Assembly (NCBI GenBank): GCA_910578495.1
Contig: CAJTRE010000021.1
Location: 1-48,547 of the forward strand
DNA: 48,547 bases
Source of the DNA: an uncultured Dorea sp.
GTDB taxonomy: Bacteria; Bacillota; Clostridia; Lachnospirales; Lachnospiraceae
Direction: 5' to 3'
Numbering within the stretch: position 1 is the first letter of the stretch; every line of letters starts with the position of its first letter. Below are positions 16,351-24,716 of this stretch, piece after piece. The translations under genes were made by a program, and so were the position numbers. Under the pieces are notes generated by a model. That model saw nothing but the letters and a program-made list of their open reading frames with translations. It had not been told where the DNA came from and searched no databases.

Positions 16351-17670
16351 ATGGATTTATTTGAGTATGCAAGAGAAAAAAATATGGAGAAAGAAGCGCC
16401 GCTGGCTTCCAGACTCCGTCCGTCAACATTAGAAGAGGTGGTCGGGCAGAAGCATATTATTGGAAAGGACAAGCTGCTTTATCGGGCGATCAAGGCGGAT
16501 AAGTTGAGTTCCATTATTTTCTACGGACCGCCGGGGACAGGAAAGACTACCCTTGCCAAAGTCATTGCCAATACGACCAGCGCTGAATTTACGCAGATTA
16601 ATGCTACGGTGGCAGGGAAGAAAGACATGGAGGCAGTAGTTACCCAGGCCAAAGAAACGTTGGGGATGTACCGGAAAAAGACGATTCTTTTCGTAGATGA
16701 GATTCATAGATTTAACAAAGGGCAGCAGGATTATCTTCTGCCGTTTGTGGAGGATGGCACGATCATTCTGATTGGTGCGACAACGGAGAATCCGTATTTT
16801 GAAGTGAACCAAGCTTTGATTTCCCGTTCCAGTATCTTTGAACTGCAGCCCCTTAGTAAAGAGGATGTTAAAGAGCTTCTGAAAAGGGCCGTCTATGATG
16901 TAGAAAAGGGAATGGGAAGTTACGGGGCGGTCATAGAGGAAGAGGCGCTGGAATTTCTTTCTGATATTGCAGGTGGAGACGCAAGAAATGCACTGAATGC
17001 TGTAGAGCTTGGTATTCTGACCACTAATAGAAGCGAGGATGGAAAAATCCATCTTACGTTAGAAGTGGCTTCTGAGTGTATCCAGAGGCGTGTTGTACGA
17101 TATGACAAGAATGGAGACAACCATTATGATGTCATCTCTGCATTTATTAAGAGTATGCGGGGGTCCGATCCGGATGCGGCGGTTTATTATCTGGCGAAAA
17201 TGCTGTATGCCGGAGAAGATATTAAAATTATCGCAAGAAGAATTATGATCTGCGCCTCGGAGGATGTAGGAAATGCAGATCCTATGGCGCTTAATGTTGC
17301 CGTATCTGCGGCGCAGGCGGTAGAACGGATCGGAATGCCGGAGGCTCAGATTATTTTGTCTCAGGCGGTGCTCTACGTGGCTGCTGCGCCGAAGAGTAAT
17401 TCTGCCTGCAACGCAGTTTTTGCTGCGATGGAAAATGTAAGAAATACGAAAACTACCGTTCCAGCGCATTTGCAGGACGCTCATTATAAAGGCTGCCAAA
17501 ACCTGGGGCGTGGAATCGGATATAAATACGCGCACGATTATCCAAATCATTATGTACGGCAGCAGTATCTGCCGGATGAGATTGCGGATGCAAAATTTTA
17601 CGAGGCATCCGATAATGGATATGAGAAAAAAATCAAAGCGTGGATGGAATACTTGCAAAAGAACGTGTAA
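16351..17670 (+). CDS. rarA: Replication-associated recombination protein A (RarA/MgsA AAA+ ATPase)
   Basis: A 439-aa AAA+ ATPase acting at stalled replication forks and related to clamp-loader subunits. Walker A is GPPGTGKTT (59-67), Walker B ILFVDEIHRFNKGQQD (about 112-127), sensor 1 GATTENP, and an arginine finger region SRSSIFEL. The C-terminal MgsA tetramerisation domain is seen in RGSDPDAAVYYLAKML and the DYPNHYVRQQYLP end. It lies 7 nt after tcdA and is probably co-transcribed with it. Confidence 0.95.
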   Translation: MDLFEYAREKNMEKEAPLASRLRPSTLEEVVGQKHIIGKDKLLYRAIKADKLSSIIFYGPPGTGKTTLAKVIANTTSAEFTQINATVAGKKDMEAVVTQAKETLGMYRKKTILFVDEIHRFNKGQQDYLLPFVEDGTIILIGATTENPYFEVNQALISRSSIFELQPLSKEDVKELLKRAVYDVEKGMGSYGAVIEEEALEFLSDIAGGDARNALNAVELGILTTNRSEDGKIHLTLEVASECIQRRVVRYDKNGDNHYDVISAFIKSMRGSDPDAAVYYLAKMLYAGEDIKIIARRIMICASEDVGNADPMALNVAVSAAQAVERIGMPEAQIILSQAVLYVAAAPKSNSACNAVFAAMENVRNTKTTVPAHLQDAHYKGCQNLGRGIGYKYAHDYPNHYVRQQYLPDEIADAKFYEASDNGYEKKIKAWMEYLQKNV

Positions 17671-17674
17671 GAGG

Positions 17675-17703
17675 TTGTATTTTCCAGTTAGAAACGTTAT
17701 AAT
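17675..17703 (+). promoter_or_regulatory. Promoter of the small unknown gene
   Basis: TTGTAT (17675-17680), 17 bp, consensus TATAAT (17698-17703), some 44 bp before the ATG. Confidence 0.65.
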
Positions 17704-17746
17704 CAGTTCAGAAAGTTATATTTAGAAATAAGCAGGAGGAAACACA

Positions 17747-18040
17747 ATGAAAATTTATGATTCAGTAAACAAAGCAGATGTAGAAGTAGATGGAACTCAG
17801 GAGTTAATTCAGCTTATGAAAGACGGCCGTCAGGTTGATTTATATTTAAAAGAAAAGAAAAGCGACGAGGACGGATATATGAGCTGGGACGTAGAGCACT
17901 GGTCTACTGTGGACAGTAAGAGATTCATCCGCTGCTACTCTTTAGAGGGAAGAGTGTTAAGCGAGTCTACCGGACATAATATCTACGATCTCCAAAATGA
18001 TTTTAAGCCGGAAGAGGCGGCAAAAATCGAACTCAGCTAA
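17747..18040 (+). CDS. Small conserved-looking protein of unknown function
   Basis: A 97-aa soluble acidic protein that I do not recognise. It has no signal peptide, membrane segment or cysteine cluster beyond a single Cys. Features seen are an N-terminal beta-rich region (MKIYDSVNKADVEVDG), a helix ELIQLMKDGRQ, and the aromatic stretch YMSWDVEHWSTVDSKRF. It has a strong ribosome site (CAGGAGGAAACACA), its own consensus promoter and its own terminator, so it is a genuine and probably well-expressed single gene. It stands between rarA and the heat-shock operon, but nothing ties it to either. Confidence 0.75.
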   Translation: MKIYDSVNKADVEVDGTQELIQLMKDGRQVDLYLKEKKSDEDGYMSWDVEHWSTVDSKRFIRCYSLEGRVLSESTGHNIYDLQNDFKPEEAAKIELS

Positions 18041-18055
18041 AAGAGGAAAGAAGAT

Positions 18056-18093
18056 AATCCCTGTACTTGTTCTTCAGGTACAGGGAATTTTTT
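18056..18093 (+). terminator. Terminator of the small unknown gene
   Basis: TCCCTGTAC (18058-18066) pairs with GTACAGGGA (18078-18086), followed by TTTTTT. Confidence 0.85.
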
Positions 18094-18269
18094 GTAACTA
18101 TTCAGCCATGCGCTGATATAGCAGACAGGATGTGCAAGCTTGCTTGCAACAGACTGTCTGCTATAATCAGCATATGGCGCTTAGCCATAAACGAGAGTTT
18201 TAGCTGCGTAAGCAGCGTAAAAGACTGTGTAACAGTCGAAACTCGAGTTGTTATGGCTGATATAGTTAC
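18094..18269. repeat. Composite palindromic element, GTTCAGCC family, copy 2
   Basis: A 176-bp structured element. Its outer ends are inverted repeats (GTAACTATTCAGCCAT on the left, ATGGCTGATATAGTTAC on the right) related to the termini at 44376-44460. The interior holds a long hairpin, with GCGCTGAT/ATAGCAGACAG arms meeting CTGTCTGCTATAATCAGC further on, and smaller ones GCTGCGtaaGCAGC and GACTGTgtaACAGTC. It fills the stretch between the small gene's terminator and the hrcA promoter and contains no gene. Confidence 0.7.
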
Positions 18270-18308
18270 AATTTTTTTGCCCTAAATGTAAAAAAACAAT
18301 AAACCCTG

Positions 18309-18337
18309 TTGACAAACAAAATAGGTAGTGTTACATT
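18309..18337 (+). promoter_or_regulatory. Promoter of the hrcA-grpE-dnaK-dnaJ operon
   Basis: TTGACA (18309-18314), 17 bp, TACATT (18332-18337), a vegetative-type promoter ending just upstream of the CIRCE operator. Confidence 0.8.
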
Positions 18338-18351
18338 AATATTCGAAGATG

Positions 18352-18378
18352 TTAGCACTCTTCAAAAATGAGTGCTAA
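18352..18378 (+). promoter_or_regulatory. CIRCE operator (HrcA binding site)
   Basis: TTAGCACTC (18352-18360), 9-nt spacer, GAGTGCTAA (18370-18378): the exact consensus inverted repeat bound by HrcA. It lies in the transcribed leader, so HrcA blocks initiation and the repeat may also influence mRNA stability. Confidence 0.98.
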
Positions 18379-18409
18379 CAGATGATTGCCGAAGGGAGGA
18401 TGGTTGACT

Positions 18410-19450
18410 GTGAACGAGCATGAACTCGGTGACAGAAAATTGAAAATTCTGTATGGAATTATTAAGACCTACCTGGAGACAGGAGAACCGGTCGGTTCCA
18501 GAACGATTTCCAAGTATACGGATCTTAATCTAAGTTCGGCAACCATTCGTAATGAGATGGCAGACTTAGAAGAGCTTGGCTATATCATTCAGCCACATAC
18601 GTCAGCGGGACGGATTCCTTCAGATAAGGGGTATCGACTGTATGTAGATCTGCTGATCGAGGAAAAGGAACAGGAATTGAATGAGATGCAGGAGCAGATG
18701 CTTGAGAAGGCTGACAAGATGGAACATCTTCTGAAGCAGGCGGCAAAGGTTCTGGCGAGTAATACGAACTATGCCACCATGGTTTCCACTCCGGTCAATA
18801 ACAGCAATAAGATAAAGTTCATTCAGCTTTCTATGGTAGATGATGACCAGGTGATTGCAGTTATCGTACTTGGCGGTAATGTGATTAAGAACAAGATTAT
18901 CAATTTAGATGAGCCGCTGAGCAATGAGAATCTCTTAAAACTCAATATGCTTCTGAACACGACGCTGAATGGAATGCCGATTGAGGAGATTAGTTTAGGA
19001 CTCATTGCGAGACTGAAAGAACAGGCGGGGATTCATAGCACAGTGATAGGAAATGTACTTGACGCAGTGGCAGATGCGATTCAGATTGATGATGATATGC
19101 AGATTTACACAAGCGGCGCTACAAACATTTTCAAATACCCGGAGCTTTCGGATAAACAGAGTGCACAGGATATTATCAGTGCATTTGAAGAGAAGCAGCA
19201 GCTTACGGAATTGGTAACGCAGACATTGGCGCAGGAAGAAAATACAGGAATTCAAGTCTACATCGGAGATGAAACTCCGGTTCAAAATATGAAAGACTGC
19301 AGTGTTGTTACCGCAACTTATGAATTAGGTGACGGCATGAAGGGAACGATAGGAATTATCGGACCAAAGAGAATGGATTACGAGCATGTGCTGAAATCCA
19401 TGAAGCGGCTCCAGAATGAATTGGACGCCATGTTTCATAAAAAAGAATAA
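18410..19450 (+). CDS. hrcA: Heat-inducible transcription repressor HrcA
   Basis: A protein of about 346 aa. It is the dimeric repressor that binds CIRCE and is itself kept folded by GroEL. The N-terminal winged helix is seen as LKILYGIIKTYLETGEPVGS, SSATIRNEMADLEELGYI and PHTSAGRIPSDKGYR. The GAF-like core and dimerisation insert follow, with IGIIGPKRMDY near the C-terminus. The reading frame extends up to a TTG at 18386, but GGGAGG (18394-18399) supports GTG at 18410 (10-nt spacing) or possibly TTG at 18404. It heads the operon and is autoregulated. Confidence 0.96.
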   Translation: MNEHELGDRKLKILYGIIKTYLETGEPVGSRTISKYTDLNLSSATIRNEMADLEELGYIIQPHTSAGRIPSDKGYRLYVDLLIEEKEQELNEMQEQMLEKADKMEHLLKQAAKVLASNTNYATMVSTPVNNSNKIKFIQLSMVDDDQVIAVIVLGGNVIKNKIINLDEPLSNENLLKLNMLLNTTLNGMPIEEISLGLIARLKEQAGIHSTVIGNVLDAVADAIQIDDDMQIYTSGATNIFKYPELSDKQSAQDIISAFEEKQQLTELVTQTLAQEENTGIQVYIGDETPVQNMKDCSVVTATYELGDGMKGTIGIIGPKRMDYEHVLKSMKRLQNELDAMFHKKE

Positions 19451-19467
19451 GAAAGGTGGAAGTACCA

Positions 19468-20154
19468 TTGGAGAATAAGCAGGAAAAGAGCCAGGAAGAA
19501 ATGGTAAAAGAAGCTGTAGAAGAAGCAAAAAAAACAGTAGAACAGGCAGAAAATGAAACTTCCGGCGAGTCAGAACCTTTAGAGACAGAATCCTCAGAGG
19601 AACCAGACGAGAATACAGCAGACGAAGAGGAAGAAGAAACAGAAGAGGAAGATTTGTCCGATACAGACGATAAAAAAGCCGGTAAAAAATTCTTTGGTAA
19701 GAAAGAAAAGAAAAAAGATAAAAAGGATGAGAAGATTGAAGAACTGACAGACAGACTCACTCGTCAGATTGCAGAGTTTGATAACTTCCGCAAGCGTACA
19801 GACAAAGAGAAATCCCAGATGTACGAGGTAGGAGCGAAAGATGTCATAGAAAAGATTCTTCCGGTTATTGATGACTTTGAACGCGGTTTCGGAGCTATTG
19901 GGGAGGAAGAAAAAAACGATTCATTTGTACAGGGAATGGAGATGGTGTACAAAAAACTGATGACAACTCTGGAAGGAGTCGGAGTACAGCCGATTGAGGC
20001 GGTAGGAAAGGAATTTGACCCGAATCTTCACAATGCAGTCATGCATATAGAAGATGAGAATTTTGGTGAGAATATTATCGCCGAGGAATTCCAAAAAGGT
20101 TATATGTATCATGACTCTGTGGTGAGACACAGCATGGTAAAAGTAGCAAATTGA
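19468..20154 (+). CDS. grpE: Nucleotide exchange factor GrpE
   Basis: A protein of about 228 aa that releases ADP from DnaK. A long, very acidic and low-complexity N-terminal tail (Glu/Ser/Thr, about 1-75) precedes a lysine-rich patch and the canonical GrpE core: QIAEFDNFRKRTDKEKSQMYEVG, IEKILPVIDDFERGF, and the C-terminal VGKEFDPNLHNAVMHIEDENF with SVVRHSMVKVAN. A GTG at 19456 overlaps the ribosome site AAAGGTGG, so TTG at 19468 is the likely start. The acidic tail is longer than usual. Confidence 0.95.
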   Translation: MENKQEKSQEEMVKEAVEEAKKTVEQAENETSGESEPLETESSEEPDENTADEEEEETEEEDLSDTDDKKAGKKFFGKKEKKKDKKDEKIEELTDRLTRQIAEFDNFRKRTDKEKSQMYEVGAKDVIEKILPVIDDFERGFGAIGEEEKNDSFVQGMEMVYKKLMTTLEGVGVQPIEAVGKEFDPNLHNAVMHIEDENFGENIIAEEFQKGYMYHDSVVRHSMVKVAN

Positions 20155-20210
20155 CCGAAAGCACTTCAATATATGTATAGTATTAATTAGAATTTCAGGA
20201 GGAATAAATC

Positions 20211-22091
20211 ATGGGAAAAATTATTGGTATTGACTTAGGTACAACAAACAGTTGTGTAGCAGTTATGGAAGGTGGACAGCCGACAGTTATCACAAACACA
20301 GAGGGAGCAAGAACCACTCCGTCCGTAGTGGCATTTACAAAGACAGGAGAGCGTCTCGTAGGTGAGCCTGCAAAACGTCAGGCAGTAACGAATGCCGAGA
20401 GAACCATTTCTTCTATCAAAAGAGAGATGGGTTCTGATTTCAGAGTAGCAATTGATGAGAAGAAATATTCTCCACAGGAGATTTCGGCAATGACGCTTCA
20501 GAAATTAAAATCCGATGCAGAAGCTTATCTTGGCGAAAAAGTAACAGAGGCTGTTATTACAGTACCTGCTTACTTTAATGATGCTCAGCGTCAGGCAACC
20601 AAAGACGCAGGAAAGATTGCAGGTCTTGACGTAAAACGTATCATCAACGAGCCTACAGCGGCAGCTCTTGCTTATGGTCTTGATAATGAGAAAGAGCAGA
20701 AGATTATGGTATATGACTTAGGAGGCGGTACTTTCGACGTATCTGTTATTGAGATTGGAGACGGTGTTATTGAAGTATTATCTACTGCCGGAAACAACAG
20801 ACTCGGCGGAGATGATTTTGACCAGAAGATTACTGACTATATGATTGCTGAGTTTAAGAAACAGGAAGGTGTTGACTTATCTTCAGATAAGATGGCGCTT
20901 CAGAGATTAAAAGAAGCTGCAGAGAAAGCGAAAAAAGAACTTTCTTCCGCAACGACATCTAATATCAATCTTCCGTTCATCACAGCAACTGCTGAGGGGC
21001 CGAAGCACTTTGATATGAATCTTACAAGAGCAAAATTTGACGAGTTGACGCATGATTTGGTTATGAAAACATCTGAGCCGGTACAGAGAGCGCTTTCAGA
21101 TGCAGGAATCTCTGCTTCTGAGCTTGGCCAGGTCTTGTTAGTAGGTGGTTCTACACGTATTCCGGCAGTTCAGGAGGAAGTAAAGCGTCTCACAGGCAAA
21201 GAGCCTAGCAAATCTTTGAATCCGGATGAGTGTGTAGCTCTTGGAGCATCCGTTCAGGGTGGTAAGCTTGCTGGAGACACAGGAGCGGGAGATATTCTTC
21301 TTCTTGACGTAACACCACTTTCTCTTTCTATTGAGACAATGGGCGGCGTTGCAACAAGACTGATTGAAAGAAATACAACAATTCCTACAAAGAAGAGTCA
21401 GGTGTTCTCAACTGCCGCAGACAATCAGACAGCAGTTGACATCAACGTAGTACAGGGCGAGAGACAGTTTGCAAAAGATAACAAATCTCTGGGACAGTTC
21501 AGACTGGACGGAATCGCACCGGCTCCACGCGGAATCCCACAGATTGAAGTTACATTTGATATTGATGCAAACGGTATTGTAAATGTATCTGCAAAAGACC
21601 TTGGAACAGGTAAAGAGCAGCACATCACAATCACAGCAGGTTCTAATATGTCTGATGAGGATATCGATAAGGCAGTAAAAGAAGCTGCGGCATTCGAGGC
21701 ACAGGATAAGAAACGTAAAGAAGGCATTGACACTAAGAATGAAGCTGAGTCATTTGTATTCCAGACAGAGAAAGCACTCGGTGAAGTTGGAGATAAGATA
21801 GACGCTGCTGATAAAGAAGCTGTAGAGGCGGATTGTAAATCATTAAAAGAGTTACTTGAAAAAGTGAACATGGAAGATATGTCTGACGCACAGATTGCCG
21901 AAATTAAAGCTGCAAAAGAGAAACTGACAGAGAGCGCTCAGAAAGTATTTACTAAGATGTATGAGCAGGCAGGAGCGGCAGCAGGTGCAGGAGCTGAAGG
22001 AGCAGGCCCGGATATGGGAGCAGGAGCAGGTCCGGCGCCGGAAGGATTCCAGGGAGACGATGTAGTAGACGGAGATTATAAGGAAGTCTAA
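20211..22091 (+). CDS. dnaK: Chaperone DnaK (Hsp70)
   Basis: A 626-aa ATP-dependent chaperone. The phosphate loop GIDLGTTNS (about 5-13), VPAYFNDAQRQATKDAG, DLGGGTFDVS and GGSTRIPAVQ mark the ATPase domain. LLDVTPLSLSIETMGG begins the substrate-binding domain. A helical lid and a Gly/Ala-rich tail ending GDDVVDGDYKEV follow. The ATG has a strong AGGAGG site. It works with DnaJ and GrpE from the same operon and is controlled by HrcA. Confidence 0.99.
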   Translation: MGKIIGIDLGTTNSCVAVMEGGQPTVITNTEGARTTPSVVAFTKTGERLVGEPAKRQAVTNAERTISSIKREMGSDFRVAIDEKKYSPQEISAMTLQKLKSDAEAYLGEKVTEAVITVPAYFNDAQRQATKDAGKIAGLDVKRIINEPTAAALAYGLDNEKEQKIMVYDLGGGTFDVSVIEIGDGVIEVLSTAGNNRLGGDDFDQKITDYMIAEFKKQEGVDLSSDKMALQRLKEAAEKAKKELSSATTSNINLPFITATAEGPKHFDMNLTRAKFDELTHDLVMKTSEPVQRALSDAGISASELGQVLLVGGSTRIPAVQEEVKRLTGKEPSKSLNPDECVALGASVQGGKLAGDTGAGDILLLDVTPLSLSIETMGGVATRLIERNTTIPTKKSQVFSTAADNQTAVDINVVQGERQFAKDNKSLGQFRLDGIAPAPRGIPQIEVTFDIDANGIVNVSAKDLGTGKEQHITITAGSNMSDEDIDKAVKEAAAFEAQDKKRKEGIDTKNEAESFVFQTEKALGEVGDKIDAADKEAVEADCKSLKELLEKVNMEDMSDAQIAEIKAAKEKLTESAQKVFTKMYEQAGAAAGAGAEGAGPDMGAGAGPAPEGFQGDDVVDGDYKEV

Positions 22092-22098
22092 GCCTAGA

Positions 22099-22246
22099 GT
22101 ACTTAGCAAAGAGATACCCAGTAGAGTGTCTCTGCGCTTAGTACGAAGGCTGTTCTGCGGAACTTAGCGAGGTATTTCACGAGCTAAGTCTCGCAGAACT
22201 TCCTTGTGTAAAAGGATGTTTCACGAGCTAAGTCTCGCAGAACTTT
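22099..22246. repeat. Hairpin-rich repeat cluster between dnaK and dnaJ
   Basis: Three structured units lie in the 177-bp dnaK-dnaJ gap. Hairpin 1 pairs 22099-22117 with 22126-22144 (GTACTTAGC and GCTTAGTAC ends). Hairpin 2 pairs 22152-22168 with 22183-22199 (GTTCTGCG and CGCAGAAC ends). The right arm of hairpin 2 with its leading TTTCAC (22175-22202) is repeated at 22219-22246, a 44-bp period. The core GCGAGGTATT is shared with a hairpin at 35458-35488. The gap holds no gene. Confidence 0.7.
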
Positions 22247-22268
22247 CTTATGTAAGGAGAATAAAAAG

Positions 22269-23459
22269 ATGGCAGAATCAAAGAGAGATTATTATGAGGT
22301 GCTTGGAGTCAGTAAAGACGCTGACGATGCCGCTTTAAAAAAAGCATATAGAAAAGTTGCCAAGAAGTATCACCCGGATGTGAATCCAGGTGATGCTGAG
22401 GCTGAAAAGAAGTTTAAAGAGGCTTCGGAGGCGTATGCGATACTTAGCGATCCGGATAAACGCCGTCAGTATGATCAGTTTGGTCATGCTGCGTTTGAAG
22501 GTGGAGCAGGCGGCGCTGGAGGATTCGGAGGGTTTGATTTTAACGGCGCAGATTTCAGCGATATTTTTGGCGATATTTTTGGCGATTTGTTTGGTGGCGG
22601 CAGAAGAGGCGGACGTGCAAGCCAGGGACCCATGAAAGGAATGAACATCCGAAAGAGCGTCAGAATTACGTTTGAGGAAGCAGTGTTCGGGTGTGAGAAA
22701 GAGTTGGACGTAGTATTGAAAGATCCATGTCCGACATGTAATGGTACAGGCGCCAAAGCAGGAACTTCTCCGGAGACATGTCCGAAATGCGGCGGAAAAG
22801 GACAGGTTGTCTATACACAGCAATCCTTCTTTGGAACGGTTCAGAACGTACAGACTTGTCCGGACTGTCATGGAACCGGTAAGATTGTACGTGAGAAATG
22901 TTCAGGCTGTGGCGGTACAGGTTATATATCCAACCGTAAGAAAATTGCTGTGACCATTCCGGCAGGAATTGACAATGGCCAGAGTGTCCGTATTCGTGAG
23001 AAAGGAGAGCCGGGCGTTAACGGTGGTCCAAGAGGCGATTTATTAGTGGAGGTTGTTGTATCCAGACATCCGATTTTCCAAAGACAGGATATGCATATTT
23101 TCTCTACGGTGCCGATTTCATTTGCACAGGCGGCGCTTGGAGCGGATGTTAAGATTAAGACGGTTGACGGTGATGTGCTCTATACAGTGAAAGCCGGAAC
23201 AAAGACCGATACAAAAGTGCGTCTGAAAGGAAAAGGCGTGCCGTCTATCCGCAATTCACAAGTGCGCGGAGATCATTATGTGACCTTAGTGATACAGACG
23301 CCGGAGAAATTAAGTTCGGAGGCGAAAGAAGCGCTTCGTAAATTTGATGAGTTGTCGGGCAATACGTTAGGTACTGCAGGGACTTCAGAGGAACACAGCG
23401 GTAAAGTCAAGAAGAAAAAAGGCTTTATGGATAAGATGAAAGAGGCCTTTGAAGATTAA
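22269..23459 (+). CDS. dnaJ: Chaperone DnaJ (Hsp40, type I)
   Basis: A 396-aa DnaK co-chaperone. The J-domain carries YHPDVNPG, followed by a Gly/Phe-rich region with DIFGDIFGDLFGGG. The zinc-binding region has four CxxCxGxG repeats: CPTCNGTG, CPKCGGKG, CPDCHGTG and CSGCGGTG. Two C-terminal beta-barrel substrate domains follow (VTIPAGIDNGQSVRI, then LKGKGVPSI). The C-terminus is basic. It closes the heat-shock operon and is followed by a strong terminator. Confidence 0.99.
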   Translation: MAESKRDYYEVLGVSKDADDAALKKAYRKVAKKYHPDVNPGDAEAEKKFKEASEAYAILSDPDKRRQYDQFGHAAFEGGAGGAGGFGGFDFNGADFSDIFGDIFGDLFGGGRRGGRASQGPMKGMNIRKSVRITFEEAVFGCEKELDVVLKDPCPTCNGTGAKAGTSPETCPKCGGKGQVVYTQQSFFGTVQNVQTCPDCHGTGKIVREKCSGCGGTGYISNRKKIAVTIPAGIDNGQSVRIREKGEPGVNGGPRGDLLVEVVVSRHPIFQRQDMHIFSTVPISFAQAALGADVKIKTVDGDVLYTVKAGTKTDTKVRLKGKGVPSIRNSQVRGDHYVTLVIQTPEKLSSEAKEALRKFDELSGNTLGTAGTSEEHSGKVKKKKGFMDKMKEAFED

Positions 23460-23482
23460 GAAGCCAAGAAAGCTATATAAGT

Positions 23483-23530
23483 AAATGATGGGGAAAGACT
23501 TGTAAAATAAGTCTTTCCCCATCATTTCTT
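23483..23530. terminator. Bidirectional terminator after dnaJ
   Basis: A 19-bp perfect stem (23483-23501 with 23509-23527, core ATGATGGGGAAAGACTT) with T-runs on both sides separates dnaJ from the convergent ABC exporter genes. Confidence 0.9.
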
Positions 23531-23555
23531 TTGGTGTATAAAAGGCTTTGTGTCG

Positions 23556-24716
23556 TTACTGCGCCGCCATTGTTCGAGTTCGTCTAAGTACCATAGCGGC
23601 CGCTAGAAAAGCGATGGCAAAGAGTGCCTGAATCCCATAGCCTTGCCAGAGTTCTATCGTCTGTGCAGAAGAAAGGGAACTGTTTTCTGCCAGTAGGCCG
23701 TTGACGATTTCGTACCAGTAGACAGGGAGAAAGTGTGCCAGAGCCTTTACTTCTTTTCCGAGAATATCCATAGAGACAAATACGCCACAGGTAAAAGACA
23801 TTCCTAAAGTTATGACATTTACAATTCCATTGATGATTTCTTCCCTCAGAGGAAAGGAACTGATAAAAAATGCAATGGATAGGGATACCAGCATCATCAA
23901 AAAGCTGTTTATCAGGTAATAAGGCATATTTGGATCGGTTAAAAAAGTTTCTCTATAGAGAGTGACGGGCATAATGATACAGATAATCCAAATGCCAAGT
24001 CCGATTGTTATATGTCCCAGAATGAGCTGCAAATTCATGCTTCGGGAGGAGATACAGGAACAAAGAATCCGTTTTTTTATATCTGCATTTCCGAAAGAGA
24101 GCATAATGTAGCTCAAAACATAGCAGAGAATTGACAGTATGATATAAGGCATATACTGGAACATAAAAGCGTGCTCTGCCATATTACCACTGTGTCCTGT
24201 TTTGTCAATCAGCGTTACTTTTGGAGAAACGGATGCGTATGTTTCAATATGTTCAAGTGCTTCTGAAACAGAGAATCCGCCTGTAGTCATTGTACGCATA
24301 CTGTTAAAAAAAGAGTTGATCTGTTGGTCAACATAGTAGCTGGAAGTGCTTCCCGGTACTTTTGTTACCGGTAGTTTTTCATTATTTTCCAGACATTTTT
24401 TTTCAAAATTATCTGGTATAGTTACGACATAGTAGATGTCCCGGTAAAAGAGTCTATCCTGTAAGACAGACTTGTCGTCCGGCATTTCTTTTATGTTGTG
24501 AAACATACCAAGGTAGTTTGTAAAACCTTTGGCGAGAGTTCCCCTGTCCCGGTCAATTACAGCAATATCGAGACGTTCCGGTTCGAAACCGTTGGCATTA
24601 GATGATCCAAGCGCTTTTTGGACAAAAATACTGATGGTGAGAAAGATGGCAATGTAAAGGAACATCATTCCCAGATTGCGTTTTGTTAGTGTTAAAAAGC
24701 CTTTAAATACTGTCAT
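23556..24716 (-). CDS. ABC-2 type exporter permease, second subunit (linearmycin-resistance type)
   Basis: A 386-aa membrane protein with the ABC-2 export permease plan: one N-terminal helix (MMFLYIAIFLTISIFVQKALG), a large extracytoplasmic domain (about 45-190) with IAVIDRDRGTLAKGF, and five C-terminal helices from about residue 190. It overlaps the upstream permease gene by 14 nt, which implies translational coupling and a heterodimeric channel. The gene order and the nearby NarL-type two-component system resemble B. subtilis lnrLMN, which exports membrane-active polyketides; that role is inferred. Confidence 0.85.
   Translation of the reverse strand: MTVFKGFLTLTKRNLGMMFLYIAIFLTISIFVQKALGSSNANGFEPERLDIAVIDRDRGTLAKGFTNYLGMFHNIKEMPDDKSVLQDRLFYRDIYYVVTIPDNFEKKCLENNEKLPVTKVPGSTSSYYVDQQINSFFNSMRTMTTGGFSVSEALEHIETYASVSPKVTLIDKTGHSGNMAEHAFMFQYMPYIILSILCYVLSYIMLSFGNADIKKRILCSCISSRSMNLQLILGHITIGLGIWIICIIMPVTLYRETFLTDPNMPYYLINSFLMMLVSLSIAFFISSFPLREEIINGIVNVITLGMSFTCGVFVSMDILGKEVKALAHFLPVYWYEIVNGLLAENSSLSSAQTIELWQGYGIQALFAIAFLAAAMVLRRTRTMAAQ

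Noticed and set aside
18067..18285. A 72-codon plus-strand frame between the small gene and hrcA
   Set aside because: It runs through a terminator and the composite palindromic element; no ribosome site.
22175..22246. Repeats with regular spacing that might suggest a short CRISPR array
   Set aside because: Only two copies, inverted-repeat context, a 16-17 nt spacer and no cas genes.
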